Source: Mycolicibacterium setense (GTDB lineage: Bacteria > Actinomycetota > Actinomycetes > Mycobacteriales > Mycobacteriaceae). Taken from it: 64,000 nt of DNA. The notes beneath the pieces are model-generated. The model saw only the letters and a program-made list of their open reading frames with translations. It did not search any database and had not been told where the DNA came from. Below are positions 43,957 to 52,516 of this stretch, piece after piece. Where the stretch lies: NCBI RefSeq assembly GCF_000805385.1, contig NZ_JTJW01000008.1:1-64000 (forward strand), read 5' to 3'. Every line of letters begins with the position of its first letter. Position 1 is the stretch's first letter. A program made the position numbers and the translations under genes.

Positions 43957-44322
43957 ATGACGGACCCATCGCAGCCGGACCGATCCGAAGAAGCCGAAGA
44001 AACCGGCACAGCCGAGGATTCCGCCGCCATCGAGGGCGAGGTGGTTCCCGCACCGCCGGCCGCGGGTTCTCTGCCGGGGCCTGTCCCGGGACCGGTTTCC
44101 GGGCCGGCCGACCCGGGCTACACCCCCGCCGGGGTGCCGACCTTCGATGCGGTCCGCGAGAAGATCGAGACCCGCTACGGCACCGCGCTCGGGGCGTCTG
44201 AACTGGACGCCGAGACACCTGAGGGCCGCTCCATCGAGGAGCAGTACGAGAAGCGCCAGAAGGCGGCAGCCGAGCGCTTGCAGCAGATCCGTGAGTCCAT
44301 GGACAAGCGGGACGACGCCTGA
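43957..44322 (+). CDS. Mycobacterial protein of unknown function, acidic and Pro-rich
   Basis: 121 residues. The N-terminal half is disordered in appearance: acidic (SEEAEETGTAEDSAAIEGE), then PAPPAAGSLPGPVPGPVSGP. The C-terminal half (about 65-121) is helical and charged: VPTFDAVREKIETRYGTALGASELD, ending EEQYEKRQKAAAERLQQIRESMDKRDDA. I recognise no domain. ATG 43957 (MTDPSQ) is the best start. It precedes the winged-helix gene by three bases, so the two are an operon. Confidence 0.75.
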   Translation: MTDPSQPDRSEEAEETGTAEDSAAIEGEVVPAPPAAGSLPGPVPGPVSGPADPGYTPAGVPTFDAVREKIETRYGTALGASELDAETPEGRSIEEQYEKRQKAAAERLQQIRESMDKRDDA

Positions 44323-44325
44323 CCC

Positions 44326-45495
44326 GTGCGATCGTTCACACTCGCCGAGCGCCGAGCCCGGCTGGCCCGGCGCCATTTCCTGTGCCGACCGGCGTCCTCG
44401 GTCGTCGACACCGCGGGCGCATTCGTCGGCCTGCACGCCACTGATCCGTCGACGCCCTACCTGTCCCTGTGGGCGCGGCTGCCCGCCTTCACCATGGATG
44501 ACCTGGACAAGGAGCTCTACCAGCGGCGCACGGTGCTGAAACACCTCGCGATGCGCCGCACGCTGTGGATCGTGCGCACCGAGGACCTGCCGCTCGTGCA
44601 GGCGGGGGCAAGCGACCGGGTCGCCGGCAACGAGGAGCGCAAACTCGTCGGCGACGTGGAGAAGGCCGGTGTGGCCGCCGACGGAGCCCAGTGGCTCGCC
44701 ACCGCCTGCGAGGCGGTGCTGGCGTATCTGCACCAACATGGACCTACGCCCGCGGCCCAATTGCGCAGCGCACTGCCCGAACTCGCCGGCAGTTACGATC
44801 CGGCGCCCGGAAAACGCTGGGGTGGCCAAACACCGCTTTCCCCAAGGATTCTCACTGTCCTTGGAGTGCGCGGTGAGATCGTGCGCGGCCCCAACGACGG
44901 CAGCTGGACCACGTCGCGGCCACGGTGGACGGTCACCTCCGAGTGGCTGGGCGCCTCACCGTTGCCCGCCGAACCCGAGCACGCCCGCGCCGAACTGGTA
45001 CGGACCTGGCTGCAGACGTTCGGCCCGGCCACCGTCACCGACGTCAAATGGTGGTTCGGCAACACCCTGACGTGGGCACGCCACGCGTTGCGCGATGTCG
45101 GTGCGGTCGAGGTCAGCTTGGAAGATGCCCCCGACACCGTGGCTTATGTGCTGCCAGAGGATCTGGAGGTCGAGCCCGAACCCGAGCCGTGGGCGGCGCT
45201 GCTGCCCGGTCTCGATGTCACCACCATGGGCTGGTTCGACCGCGAGTGGTACCTGGGCGATCACCGCCGTCAGGTGTTCGACACCAACGGCAACGGCGGG
45301 CCCACCGCATGGTGGAACGGCCGGATCGTGGGCGGTTGGGGCCACGGTGCCGACGGCCGCATCGAGCTGCACCTGCTGGAAGAGATCGGCCGCGACGGCA
45401 CCCGCGCGTTGCAGGAGCGCGCTGACGCGCTGACCGACTGGCTGGCCGGGGTGCGCACCAAACCCCGGTTCCCCTCGCCGCTTTCCAAGCGCTGA
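44326..45495 (+). CDS. Winged-helix DNA-binding protein (HTH_42 / YcaQ-AlkZ type)
   Basis: 389 residues. It has the three-winged-helix layout of the YcaQ/AlkZ superfamily: an N-terminal ARRHFLCRPASSVVDTAGAFVGLHATDPSTPYLSLWARL, HLAMRRTLWIVRTEDLPLV, and a C-terminal segment WAALLPGLDVTTMGWFDREWYLGDH. AlkZ and YcaQ are DNA glycosylases that unhook interstrand crosslinks or alkylated bases; whether this relative has that activity cannot be told here. GTG 44326 starts three bases after the previous stop. It is convergent with uvrA. Confidence 0.82.
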   Translation: MRSFTLAERRARLARRHFLCRPASSVVDTAGAFVGLHATDPSTPYLSLWARLPAFTMDDLDKELYQRRTVLKHLAMRRTLWIVRTEDLPLVQAGASDRVAGNEERKLVGDVEKAGVAADGAQWLATACEAVLAYLHQHGPTPAAQLRSALPELAGSYDPAPGKRWGGQTPLSPRILTVLGVRGEIVRGPNDGSWTTSRPRWTVTSEWLGASPLPAEPEHARAELVRTWLQTFGPATVTDVKWWFGNTLTWARHALRDVGAVEVSLEDAPDTVAYVLPEDLEVEPEPEPWAALLPGLDVTTMGWFDREWYLGDHRRQVFDTNGNGGPTAWWNGRIVGGWGHGADGRIELHLLEEIGRDGTRALQERADALTDWLAGVRTKPRFPSPLSKR

Positions 45496-45511
45496 CGGCG
45501 CCGGCCGAGAT

Positions 45512-48406
45512 CTAAGCGCTGACCTTGCGCCGCTTGGGTTTCGGTGCGGGCACATCGATGAGCTCGGCAAGGAACTGGCCGGTGTAGCTGTCGGGATTGG
45601 CGGCGACGTCCTCGGGTGTGCCCTGCGCGACGACCGTGCCACCGCCGGCACCACCCTCGGGACCCATGTCCACGATCCAGTCCGAAGTCTTGATCACGTC
45701 GAGGTTGTGCTCGATGACGATCACCGTATTGCCTTTGTCGACAAGGCCGTTGATCACCTTGAGCAACTTGCGGATGTCCTCGAAGTGCAGACCCGTCGTC
45801 GGCTCGTCGAGGATGTACACGGTGCGCCCGGTCGAGCGCTTCTGCAACTCGGCGGCCAGCTTGACGCGTTGCGCCTCACCACCGGACAGTGTCGGCGCCG
45901 GCTGCCCCAACCGCACGTAACCCAGGCCGACGTCGACGAGGGTCTTGAGGTAGCGGTGGATCGAGCTGATCGGCTCGAAGAACTCGGCGGCCTCCTCGAT
46001 GGACAGATCGAGGACCTCGGCGATGGTCTTGCCCTTGTAGTGCACCTCGAGGGTTTCCCGGTTGTACCGGGCACCCTGGCACACCTCACACGGCACATAG
46101 ACGTCGGGCAGGAAGTTCATCTCGATCTTGATGGTGCCGTCACCCGAGCAGGCCTCACACCGGCCGCCCTTGACGTTGAACGAGAACCGGCCGGGCTGGT
46201 AGCCGCGGACCTTGGCCTCGGTGGTGGCGGCGAACAACGACCGGATCTTGTCGAACACGCCGGTGTAGGTGGCCGGGTTGGACCGCGGCGTGCGACCGAT
46301 CGGCGACTGGTCGACGCGAACCAGCTTGTCCAGCTGGTCGAGCCCGTTGACCCGGGTGTGCCTGCCGGGCACCTGCCGCGCGCCGTTGAGCTTGTTGGCC
46401 ATCACCGAGGCCAGGATGTCGTTGACCAGGGTCGACTTGCCCGAGCCGGACACCCCGGTGACCGAGGTGAGCACCCCGAGCGGGAACGCGACGTCGATCT
46501 CCCTGAGGTTGTTCTCCCGGGCGCCGACGACGGTGACCTGACGGCGCTTGTCGGTGGGCCGCCGGATGGCCGGCACCTCGATGCTCTCTTTACCGGAAAG
46601 GTAAGCGCCGGTGATGGATTCGGGGTTGGTCAGCAGATCCTGATAGGTGCCGCTGTGCACGATCCGGCCACCGTGCTCACCCGCAGCCGGACCGATGTCG
46701 ACCACCCAGTCGGCGTGCGCGATGGTGTCCAGATCATGCTCGACGACGATCAGTGTGTTGCCGAGGTCGCGCAAGCGCACGAGCGTGTCGATCAGCCTGC
46801 GGTTGTCGCGCTGATGCAGGCCGATGGACGGCTCGTCGAGCACGTAGAGCACACCGACCAGGCCGGAACCGATCTGGGTGGCAAGCCGGATACGTTGGGC
46901 CTCACCACCGGACAGCGTGGCGGCAGCCCGCGACAGTGACAGGTAGTCGAGGCCGACATCGAGCAGGAACCCGAGCCGCGACTGGATCTCCTTCAGTACC
47001 TGACCGGCGATGGCCTGCTCGCGATGGCCCAGTGTCAGCGCGTTGAGGAACTCGGCGCAGTCCGCGATGGACAGCTCCGCGACCTGCGCGATGGATTTGT
47101 CGCCGAACTCCCCCGCGGCCATGGTGACCGCCAGGATCTCGGGCTTGAGGCGCGTGCCGTTGCATTCCGGGCACGGGATGTCGCGCATGAAACCCTCGTA
47201 GCGTTCCTTCATCTGCTCCGAGTCGGTCTGCTCCATCCGGCGCTGCAGGAACGCCATCACGCCCTCGAAATCGGCGTAGTACGACCGGGTGCGGCCGTAA
47301 CGGTTCTTGTAGCGGACGTGGACCTGGTGATCGGAGCCTTCCAGGATCGCCTTGCGCGCCTTGGCAGGCAGCTTCTTCCACGGGGTGTCGATGTCGAAAC
47401 CGAGTTGATCCCCCAGCCCGGACAGCATCCGGGTGAAGTACTCGGCGCTCTGGCCGATGGCCCACGGCGCGATGGCCCCGCCGGCCAGCGTCAGCTCCGG
47501 GTCGGGCACGACCAGTTCGGGGTCGACCTCTTTGCGGATACCCAGGCCCGTGCACTCGGGGCAGGCACCGTAGGGCGAGTTGAACGAGAACGACCGTGGT
47601 TCAAGATCATCCACGGCCAGCGGGTGGCCGTTAGGGCAAGCCAGCTTCTCGGAGAAGCGTTGTTCCCGGTGCGGGTGGTCGTCATCGCGGTCGACGAACT
47701 CGAGCACCACGATGCCGTCGGCGAGGTTCAGCGCCGTCTCCACCGAATCGGTGAGCCGCTGCTTGGAGCTGGCCTTGACCGTCAACCGGTCGACCACCAC
47801 CTCGATATCGTGCTTTTCCTGCTTCTTCAGCTTGGGCGGGTCGGTCAGCGGATGCACCACGCCGTCCACCCGCACACGGCTGTAGCCCTGGGTGTTGAGC
47901 TTCTCGAACAGGTCGACGAACTCACCCTTGCGGGTGCGGACCACGGGCGCCAGCACCTGGAACCGCAGGCCCTCGTCCATGGCCAGCACCTGGTCGACGA
48001 TCTGCTGCGGGGTCTGCCGGGCGATGCGCTCACCACACACCGGGCAGTGCGGGGTGCCCGCGCGGGCGTACAGCAGGCGCAGATAGTCGTACACCTCGGT
48101 GATGGTGCCCACGGTCGACCGCGGGTTGCGGTTGGTCGACTTCTGATCGATGGACACCGCAGGCGACAGGCCCTCGATGAAGTCGACGTCGGGCTTGTCC
48201 ATCTGCCCGAGGAACTGCCGGGCGTAGGCCGACAGCGACTCGACATAACGGCGCTGCCCTTCGGCGAAGATCGTGTCGAAGGCCAGCGAGGACTTCCCGG
48301 ACCCGGACAGGCCGGTGAACACGATCAGCGCATCGCGCGGCAGATCGAGGTCGACTCCTCGCAGATTGTGCTCGCGGGCACCCTTGACGATAAGGCGGTC
48401 AGCCAC
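45512..48406 (-). CDS. uvrA: Excinuclease ABC subunit A
   Basis: Damage-sensing ATPase of nucleotide excision repair. It is 964 aa with two ABC domains: Walker A TGLSGSGKSSLAFDTI (about residue 30) and TGVSGSGKSTLVNDIL (about 650), each with an LSGGEAQR signature and Walker B VLYVLDEPSIGLHQRD or VYILDEPTTGLHFED. Zinc modules with CPVCGER, CPECTGLG and the CEACSGDG...CEVCQG pairs are visible. GTG 48406 (VADRLIVKGA) is chosen because AAAGGAAA precedes it and it matches the M. tuberculosis start. It works with UvrB, encoded at 58311-60482 in this window. Confidence 0.97.
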   Translation of the reverse strand: MADRLIVKGAREHNLRGVDLDLPRDALIVFTGLSGSGKSSLAFDTIFAEGQRRYVESLSAYARQFLGQMDKPDVDFIEGLSPAVSIDQKSTNRNPRSTVGTITEVYDYLRLLYARAGTPHCPVCGERIARQTPQQIVDQVLAMDEGLRFQVLAPVVRTRKGEFVDLFEKLNTQGYSRVRVDGVVHPLTDPPKLKKQEKHDIEVVVDRLTVKASSKQRLTDSVETALNLADGIVVLEFVDRDDDHPHREQRFSEKLACPNGHPLAVDDLEPRSFSFNSPYGACPECTGLGIRKEVDPELVVPDPELTLAGGAIAPWAIGQSAEYFTRMLSGLGDQLGFDIDTPWKKLPAKARKAILEGSDHQVHVRYKNRYGRTRSYYADFEGVMAFLQRRMEQTDSEQMKERYEGFMRDIPCPECNGTRLKPEILAVTMAAGEFGDKSIAQVAELSIADCAEFLNALTLGHREQAIAGQVLKEIQSRLGFLLDVGLDYLSLSRAAATLSGGEAQRIRLATQIGSGLVGVLYVLDEPSIGLHQRDNRRLIDTLVRLRDLGNTLIVVEHDLDTIAHADWVVDIGPAAGEHGGRIVHSGTYQDLLTNPESITGAYLSGKESIEVPAIRRPTDKRRQVTVVGARENNLREIDVAFPLGVLTSVTGVSGSGKSTLVNDILASVMANKLNGARQVPGRHTRVNGLDQLDKLVRVDQSPIGRTPRSNPATYTGVFDKIRSLFAATTEAKVRGYQPGRFSFNVKGGRCEACSGDGTIKIEMNFLPDVYVPCEVCQGARYNRETLEVHYKGKTIAEVLDLSIEEAAEFFEPISSIHRYLKTLVDVGLGYVRLGQPAPTLSGGEAQRVKLAAELQKRSTGRTVYILDEPTTGLHFEDIRKLLKVINGLVDKGNTVIVIEHNLDVIKTSDWIVDMGPEGGAGGGTVVAQGTPEDVAANPDSYTGQFLAELIDVPAPKPKRRKVSA

Positions 48407-48479
48407 GCGTTTCCTTTCCAACGACAGACTTCACGCCCATGCTATGTGCGGCCACCGACAAGCCCGATACGGTGGCGCT

Positions 48480-49163
48480 ATGACCAGCCCTCACATCGCG
48501 GTTGACGATACGTACACCGGTCACCAGGAACCCGGGACCGCCGCCCGGCGCACCCTGCCGAACGCCTCGATCATCAAGGTGTCGGTCGGACCCATGGACA
48601 ACAACGCCTACCTGGTGACCTGCACATCCACCGGTGACACCCTGCTCATCGATGCCGCCAACGACGCCGAGGTCCTGCTGGACCTGATCAAGCAGCACGC
48701 GCCCAAGCTGTCGCTGATCGTCACCAGTCACCAGCATTTCGACCACTGGCAGGCGCTGGAAGCTGTGGCAGAGGTCACCGGGGCACCCACGGCCGCGCAC
48801 GCACTCGACGCCGAACCTCTGCCGGTCACCCCGGACCGGATCCTGGCCGACGGGGACACCGTGCAGATCGGTGATCTGACCTTCGATGTGATCCACCTAC
48901 AGGGCCACACCGAGGGATCGGTCGCGCTGGCGCTCAAGTCCCCGGATGGAGTGACCCACCTGTTCACCGGCGACTGCCTGTTTCCGGGGGGTGTGGGCAA
49001 AACCTGGCAACCCGGCGATTTCGAACGGCTGCTGGGCGATGTGAGCGCCAAGGTGTTCGAGGTCTACGACGATCGGACCGTCGTATACCCCGGCCACGGC
49101 GATGACACCACGCTCGGCGCCGAACGTCCGCACCTCGGAGAGTGGCGCGAGCGCGGTTGGTAG
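48480..49163 (+). CDS. MBL-fold metal-dependent hydrolase (glyoxalase II-like)
   Basis: 227 residues. The metal motif is SHQHFDHW, that is HxHxDH with the first histidine replaced by SHQH, followed by a later histidine in GHTEGS and the aspartate in TGDCLFPGG, then PGHGDDTTLG. These suit a glyoxalase II or persulfide dioxygenase-like enzyme, though the substrate is not known. ATG 48480 is the start; uvrA diverges 73 bp to the left. It corresponds to Rv1637c of M. tuberculosis, and the same neighbourhood (uvrA-MBL-Usp) is kept here. Confidence 0.9.
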   Translation: MTSPHIAVDDTYTGHQEPGTAARRTLPNASIIKVSVGPMDNNAYLVTCTSTGDTLLIDAANDAEVLLDLIKQHAPKLSLIVTSHQHFDHWQALEAVAEVTGAPTAAHALDAEPLPVTPDRILADGDTVQIGDLTFDVIHLQGHTEGSVALALKSPDGVTHLFTGDCLFPGGVGKTWQPGDFERLLGDVSAKVFEVYDDRTVVYPGHGDDTTLGAERPHLGEWRERGW

Positions 49164-49182
49164 ACAGTCGGCCGGTGCGGGC

Positions 49183-49626
49183 TCAGCTGGTGTGGACGAT
49201 GAGCACGTCGGTCTTCGACCGGCGCGCCACGTTCGCAGGCACCGAGCCCAGCAGGCGACCCGCAATGGTGCTCAGGCCCACGTTGCCGACCACCAGAAGA
49301 TCCGCCTTGACGTCCTCGGCCAGCTCCACGAGCGCATCGACCGGAGCGCCGACAACCGGCCGCTCCTCGATGTCGGTGGCGCCGGCAGCCTTCGCACGGT
49401 CGGTCGCCTCGCGCAGGATCGCGTAGATCGGCGCATTGCCGGCCATCTTGTAGCCCTCGTCCTTGAGCACATCAGCGGCACGCTGATCTTCGCTCTGGGG
49501 GAAGTAGGCGGTCGCCACGATCAGCTTGGCATTCGAGCCGGCGGCAATCTGACCGGCGCGGTCGACTGCACGCAACGACGAATCAGATCCGTCCGTGCCG
49601 ACCACCACGGTTCGATACGCGCTCAT
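49183..49626 (-). CDS. Universal stress protein, Rv1636 type
   Basis: 147 residues in one Usp domain: VVVGTDGSDSS at the N-terminus, then the nucleotide region VVGNVGLSTIAGRLLGSVPANVARRSKTDVLIVH. Rv1636 of M. tuberculosis is reported to bind cAMP tightly; here that is inferred from similarity and position next to the MBL gene. ATG 49626 is chosen over an upstream TTG (49629). It is convergent with the MBL gene, and a 368-bp gap lies on its other side. Confidence 0.92.
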   Translation of the reverse strand: MSAYRTVVVGTDGSDSSLRAVDRAGQIAAGSNAKLIVATAYFPQSEDQRAADVLKDEGYKMAGNAPIYAILREATDRAKAAGATDIEERPVVGAPVDALVELAEDVKADLLVVGNVGLSTIAGRLLGSVPANVARRSKTDVLIVHTS

Positions 49627-49994
49627 CAATACCCTCCCACTGTCAGTTGCAACGCCACCCGAGACAGTAACCCGTCGTCCGCTGACCAGGGGGGCGAATC
49701 ACGACACCCACTCGGACAGCCGACAACTGAACCCATTTTTCGGTCCCGGAACGGCGTATCGGCCCTGATGTTAACCCTCGGAGCCACAAAATCGGTGCTG
49801 ACCGTGACGTAGTCGACGCAGAGCGAATCCGGGTTGTCGCCAGGACGATTCACCGCCGTAGTGATCCAGCTCATCTATCCGTGCGCCGGTCGACACGGCG
49901 GGCAACAGCTGGGCAATAGCACTGTCGGAGAGAGCGAGTCGGAGCTCTCAGGTTAATCTTTGGCATCGGTTGAGGGGGTGGCACGGTCGCTGAC
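49627..49994. other. Intergenic region between divergent Usp and glycosyltransferase genes
   Basis: This 368-bp stretch contains no convincing gene. It should hold the promoters for both divergent neighbours. A weak imperfect repeat, GAGAG...CTCTC (around 49930-49955), precedes an AT-rich GGTTAATCTTTGG and a GAGGGGGTGG run (49970-49980) upstream of the glycosyltransferase. The last could be its ribosome site, although it lies 15 bp from the GTG. I see no riboswitch or DosR-type box. Confidence 0.4.
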
Positions 49995-51533
49995 GTGGAT
50001 CTATCGCTGAATGAGCGCGCCGATGGCGCGGACCGGCGCGTCGATCGAGAAAGCCGACTCGACGCTCTGGCGGTGGCCGCGTTCGCCATTGTGCTGAGCG
50101 CAGCGGGGGCCGCCCGGCCCTCACTGTGGTTCGACGAGGCCGCCACCATATCGGCGGCCACCCGATCGGTTTCCCAGCTCTGGGACCTGATCGGCCACAT
50201 CGACGCCGTCCACGGCCTGTACTACCTCGGCATGCACGGCTGGTTCGCCGTTTTCCCGGCGACCGAGTTCTGGTCCCGGTTCTCCAGCTGCCTCGCCGTC
50301 GGAGGTGCCGCAGGCGGAGTGGTCGTACTCGGCCGGCAGTTCAGCAGTCGGACGGTATCGGTCTGTGCGGGAGTTCTTTTCGCGATCCTGCCGAGGATCA
50401 CCTGGGCCGGTATCGAGGCCCGTTCCTATTCGTGGTCGACGTTGGCGGCGGTATGGCTGACCGTTCTTCTCGTCGCCGCGATCCGGCGCGACCGCACCGC
50501 GCTGTGGGTGTCATACGGTGCGCTACTGGTGGTTTCGACCGTGCTGAACATCTTCGTGGTGCTGATGGTGATTCCGCACGCCCTGGCCGTCGCGATGCTC
50601 TGCGACCGCCGCCGCACCCGGGCAGGATGGGCTGCGGTCACCACGGCCGCCGTCCTCATCGTGGTTCCCTTCATCTCGTGGTGCCGTTCGCAGAGCTTCC
50701 AGGTGGGCTGGATCTCACCGCTGAGCCTGCGCACAGTGGCCGAAGTCGCCATGGAGCAGTACTTCGACCACAGCCTGAGCTTCGCGCTGCTGGCGGCCGC
50801 GGTGCTCATCGCACCCCTGTTGGTGAAACGGCTACGGCCGACCGATGACGGCACGCGGCGGCTCGCCCTCCTCGCCGCGGCGTGGGTGGCCGCGCCGACC
50901 GCCGTACTCTTGGTGTATTCGGCTGTTTCCCAACCGCTTTACTACCCGCGCTACCTCTGTTTCACCACACCGGCAATGGCGCTGCTGCTCGCGGTCTGTG
51001 TGGTCGCGGTGGCCCGCAGCCGGGAGTGGATCACCGCGGCCTTGGCGGTGTTCGCATTGGCCGCGACGCCGAACTACATCACGGTGCAACGCGGTCCGTA
51101 CGCCAAGGAAGGCATGGATTTCAGCCAGGTCGCTGACGTCATCTCGGCGCACTCCTCCCCCGGCGACTGCGTGATCTTCGACAACACCACCTCGTGGAAG
51201 CCGGGCCCCATCCGGCCCATCACCGCCGCCCGTCCGGGCGCGTACGCCCACCTTGTCGACCCCGGTCGCGGCACGCAGGCGCCACAACGGAATCGGTTGT
51301 GGGACCAGCATCTCGGCATCTGGGGCGTCGCCGACCAGGTGCGCCGATGCACAGTCTTGTGGACGGTGTCCGAACGGGACCCTTCGGTGCCGAACCGGCA
51401 GAGCGCCCCACACCTTCAGCCCGGGCCCCGGTTGGACCGCGCCCCGGCCTATCAAGTACCCGAAAGCATGGGCTTCCACATCGTCGAACGCTGGCAGTTC
51501 AACTTCGCCCAGGTGGTCAAATCGACCCGGTGA
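49995..51533 (+). CDS. GT-C fold membrane glycosyltransferase (GT39/ArnT-like), possible mannosyltransferase
   Basis: 512 residues with about ten membrane segments (residues 25 to 350), then a soluble C-terminal domain of about 160 residues. The first outside loop has the acidic pair in SLWFDEAATIS (Asp47-Glu48), the hallmark of polyprenol-phosphate-sugar-using GT-C enzymes. In M. tuberculosis the gene beside Rv1636 is Rv1635c, which adds the first mannose caps to lipoarabinomannan; this protein has the same position and architecture, and possibly the same job, but I cannot confirm orthology. M. smegmatis is reported to lack that gene. The start is GTG at 49995. It precedes the TesB gene convergently. 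Confidence 0.82.
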   Translation: MDLSLNERADGADRRVDRESRLDALAVAAFAIVLSAAGAARPSLWFDEAATISAATRSVSQLWDLIGHIDAVHGLYYLGMHGWFAVFPATEFWSRFSSCLAVGGAAGGVVVLGRQFSSRTVSVCAGVLFAILPRITWAGIEARSYSWSTLAAVWLTVLLVAAIRRDRTALWVSYGALLVVSTVLNIFVVLMVIPHALAVAMLCDRRRTRAGWAAVTTAAVLIVVPFISWCRSQSFQVGWISPLSLRTVAEVAMEQYFDHSLSFALLAAAVLIAPLLVKRLRPTDDGTRRLALLAAAWVAAPTAVLLVYSAVSQPLYYPRYLCFTTPAMALLLAVCVVAVARSREWITAALAVFALAATPNYITVQRGPYAKEGMDFSQVADVISAHSSPGDCVIFDNTTSWKPGPIRPITAARPGAYAHLVDPGRGTQAPQRNRLWDQHLGIWGVADQVRRCTVLWTVSERDPSVPNRQSAPHLQPGPRLDRAPAYQVPESMGFHIVERWQFNFAQVVKSTR

Positions 51534-51534
51534 A

Positions 51535-52389
51535 TCAGTCGCGGCGCGCGCGACCGAAGTACACCTCCTGGGTCGCCGAGCAGGCGAGTTCACCTGACCG
51601 GTTGTAGACGGTGGCACTGGCCAGGCCGCGCCCGTTGATGCCACTGGGCGAAACCTGGTCGGACAGAACCCAATCCGTCAGATCGGCCCGGCGGTGGAAC
51701 CAGATGGCGAGGTCGATCAAGGCCGAGAAGACGGTGACCTGGGTGGCACGCCGCATCGTCACCGTGGTGTCCAGCAACGCGGTGCCCGAAAAGTACGTCA
51801 GCAGACAGCTGTTGATGATCGGATCGTCGGTGACGGGTGCGGCAGGGCGCCACCACATCCGGGTGCGCTCCGGCGGTTCCGGCAGGTCGATCGCCAGCCG
51901 CGGAGGCGGGTCGATGTAACGCCGCTCGATCCACTGCGGGCGCACCCAGTATCCGCCGGCCTCATCGGCGAACGCCCGCAATTGCTCCTCCACCGGGGGC
52001 AGGGTCTCGGGGTCCGGCACCGCGGGCCTGTCTTGCTGGTAGTCCGCGGCGTCCATGGGGACGCTGAACGAGACGAGCGCTTCCAGCAACACCTCGTCGC
52101 CCTGACGGCCGATGACCCGGCGGGTGGACAGCGAACCGCCGTCGCGCAGTTTGTTCACCTCCATCTGCACCGGGTACCTGGCATCACCGGCCCGCAGCAG
52201 GTAAACGTGCAGGCTGTGTGGCAATCTGCCGTCGACGGTGCGACTGGCCGCCATGAGAGCCTGGGCAGCGATATGTCCGCCCACGATGTGATGGCTGGGG
52301 TTGTCCCGCTGCTCGGCGACGAAAATGCCGTCACCGGACTCCGCCAGTTCGAGCGTGGACAGGACGTCGGCAAGAGGCAGCATGGGCAC
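51535..52389 (-). CDS. Acyl-CoA thioesterase II (TesB family)
   Basis: 284 residues, double hot-dog fold. VGGHIAAQALMAASRTV, HVYLLRAGD and LPHSLH are in the first half; TALLDTTVTMRRATQ and LIDLAIWFHRRADLTDWVLSDQVSPSGINGRGLASATVYNRSGELACSATQE in the second, with the TesB catalytic aspartate, glutamine and serine/threonine set spread over both. It hydrolyses acyl-CoA to free acid. The start is GTG 52389 or ATG 52383. It marks the left edge of the AT-richer insertion. Confidence 0.92.
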   Translation of the reverse strand: MPMLPLADVLSTLELAESGDGIFVAEQRDNPSHHIVGGHIAAQALMAASRTVDGRLPHSLHVYLLRAGDARYPVQMEVNKLRDGGSLSTRRVIGRQGDEVLLEALVSFSVPMDAADYQQDRPAVPDPETLPPVEEQLRAFADEAGGYWVRPQWIERRYIDPPPRLAIDLPEPPERTRMWWRPAAPVTDDPIINSCLLTYFSGTALLDTTVTMRRATQVTVFSALIDLAIWFHRRADLTDWVLSDQVSPSGINGRGLASATVYNRSGELACSATQEVYFGRARRD

Positions 52390-52516
52390 CGCAGCATTAT
52401 TCGATGCGGTTGCCCGGTCTTCGCAGCGGGGTATCAGATGGCATCATTCACCGGCAGCCAGTGCTGCACTACATGGGTCAGACGCAGTCGCAGAGCGAGG
52501 CAACACGCCGGTTACC

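Noticed and set aside
49626..49874. An 82-codon minus-strand frame upstream of the Usp gene
   Set aside because: No ribosome site or similarity is apparent, and it overlaps the expected promoter region of two divergent genes.
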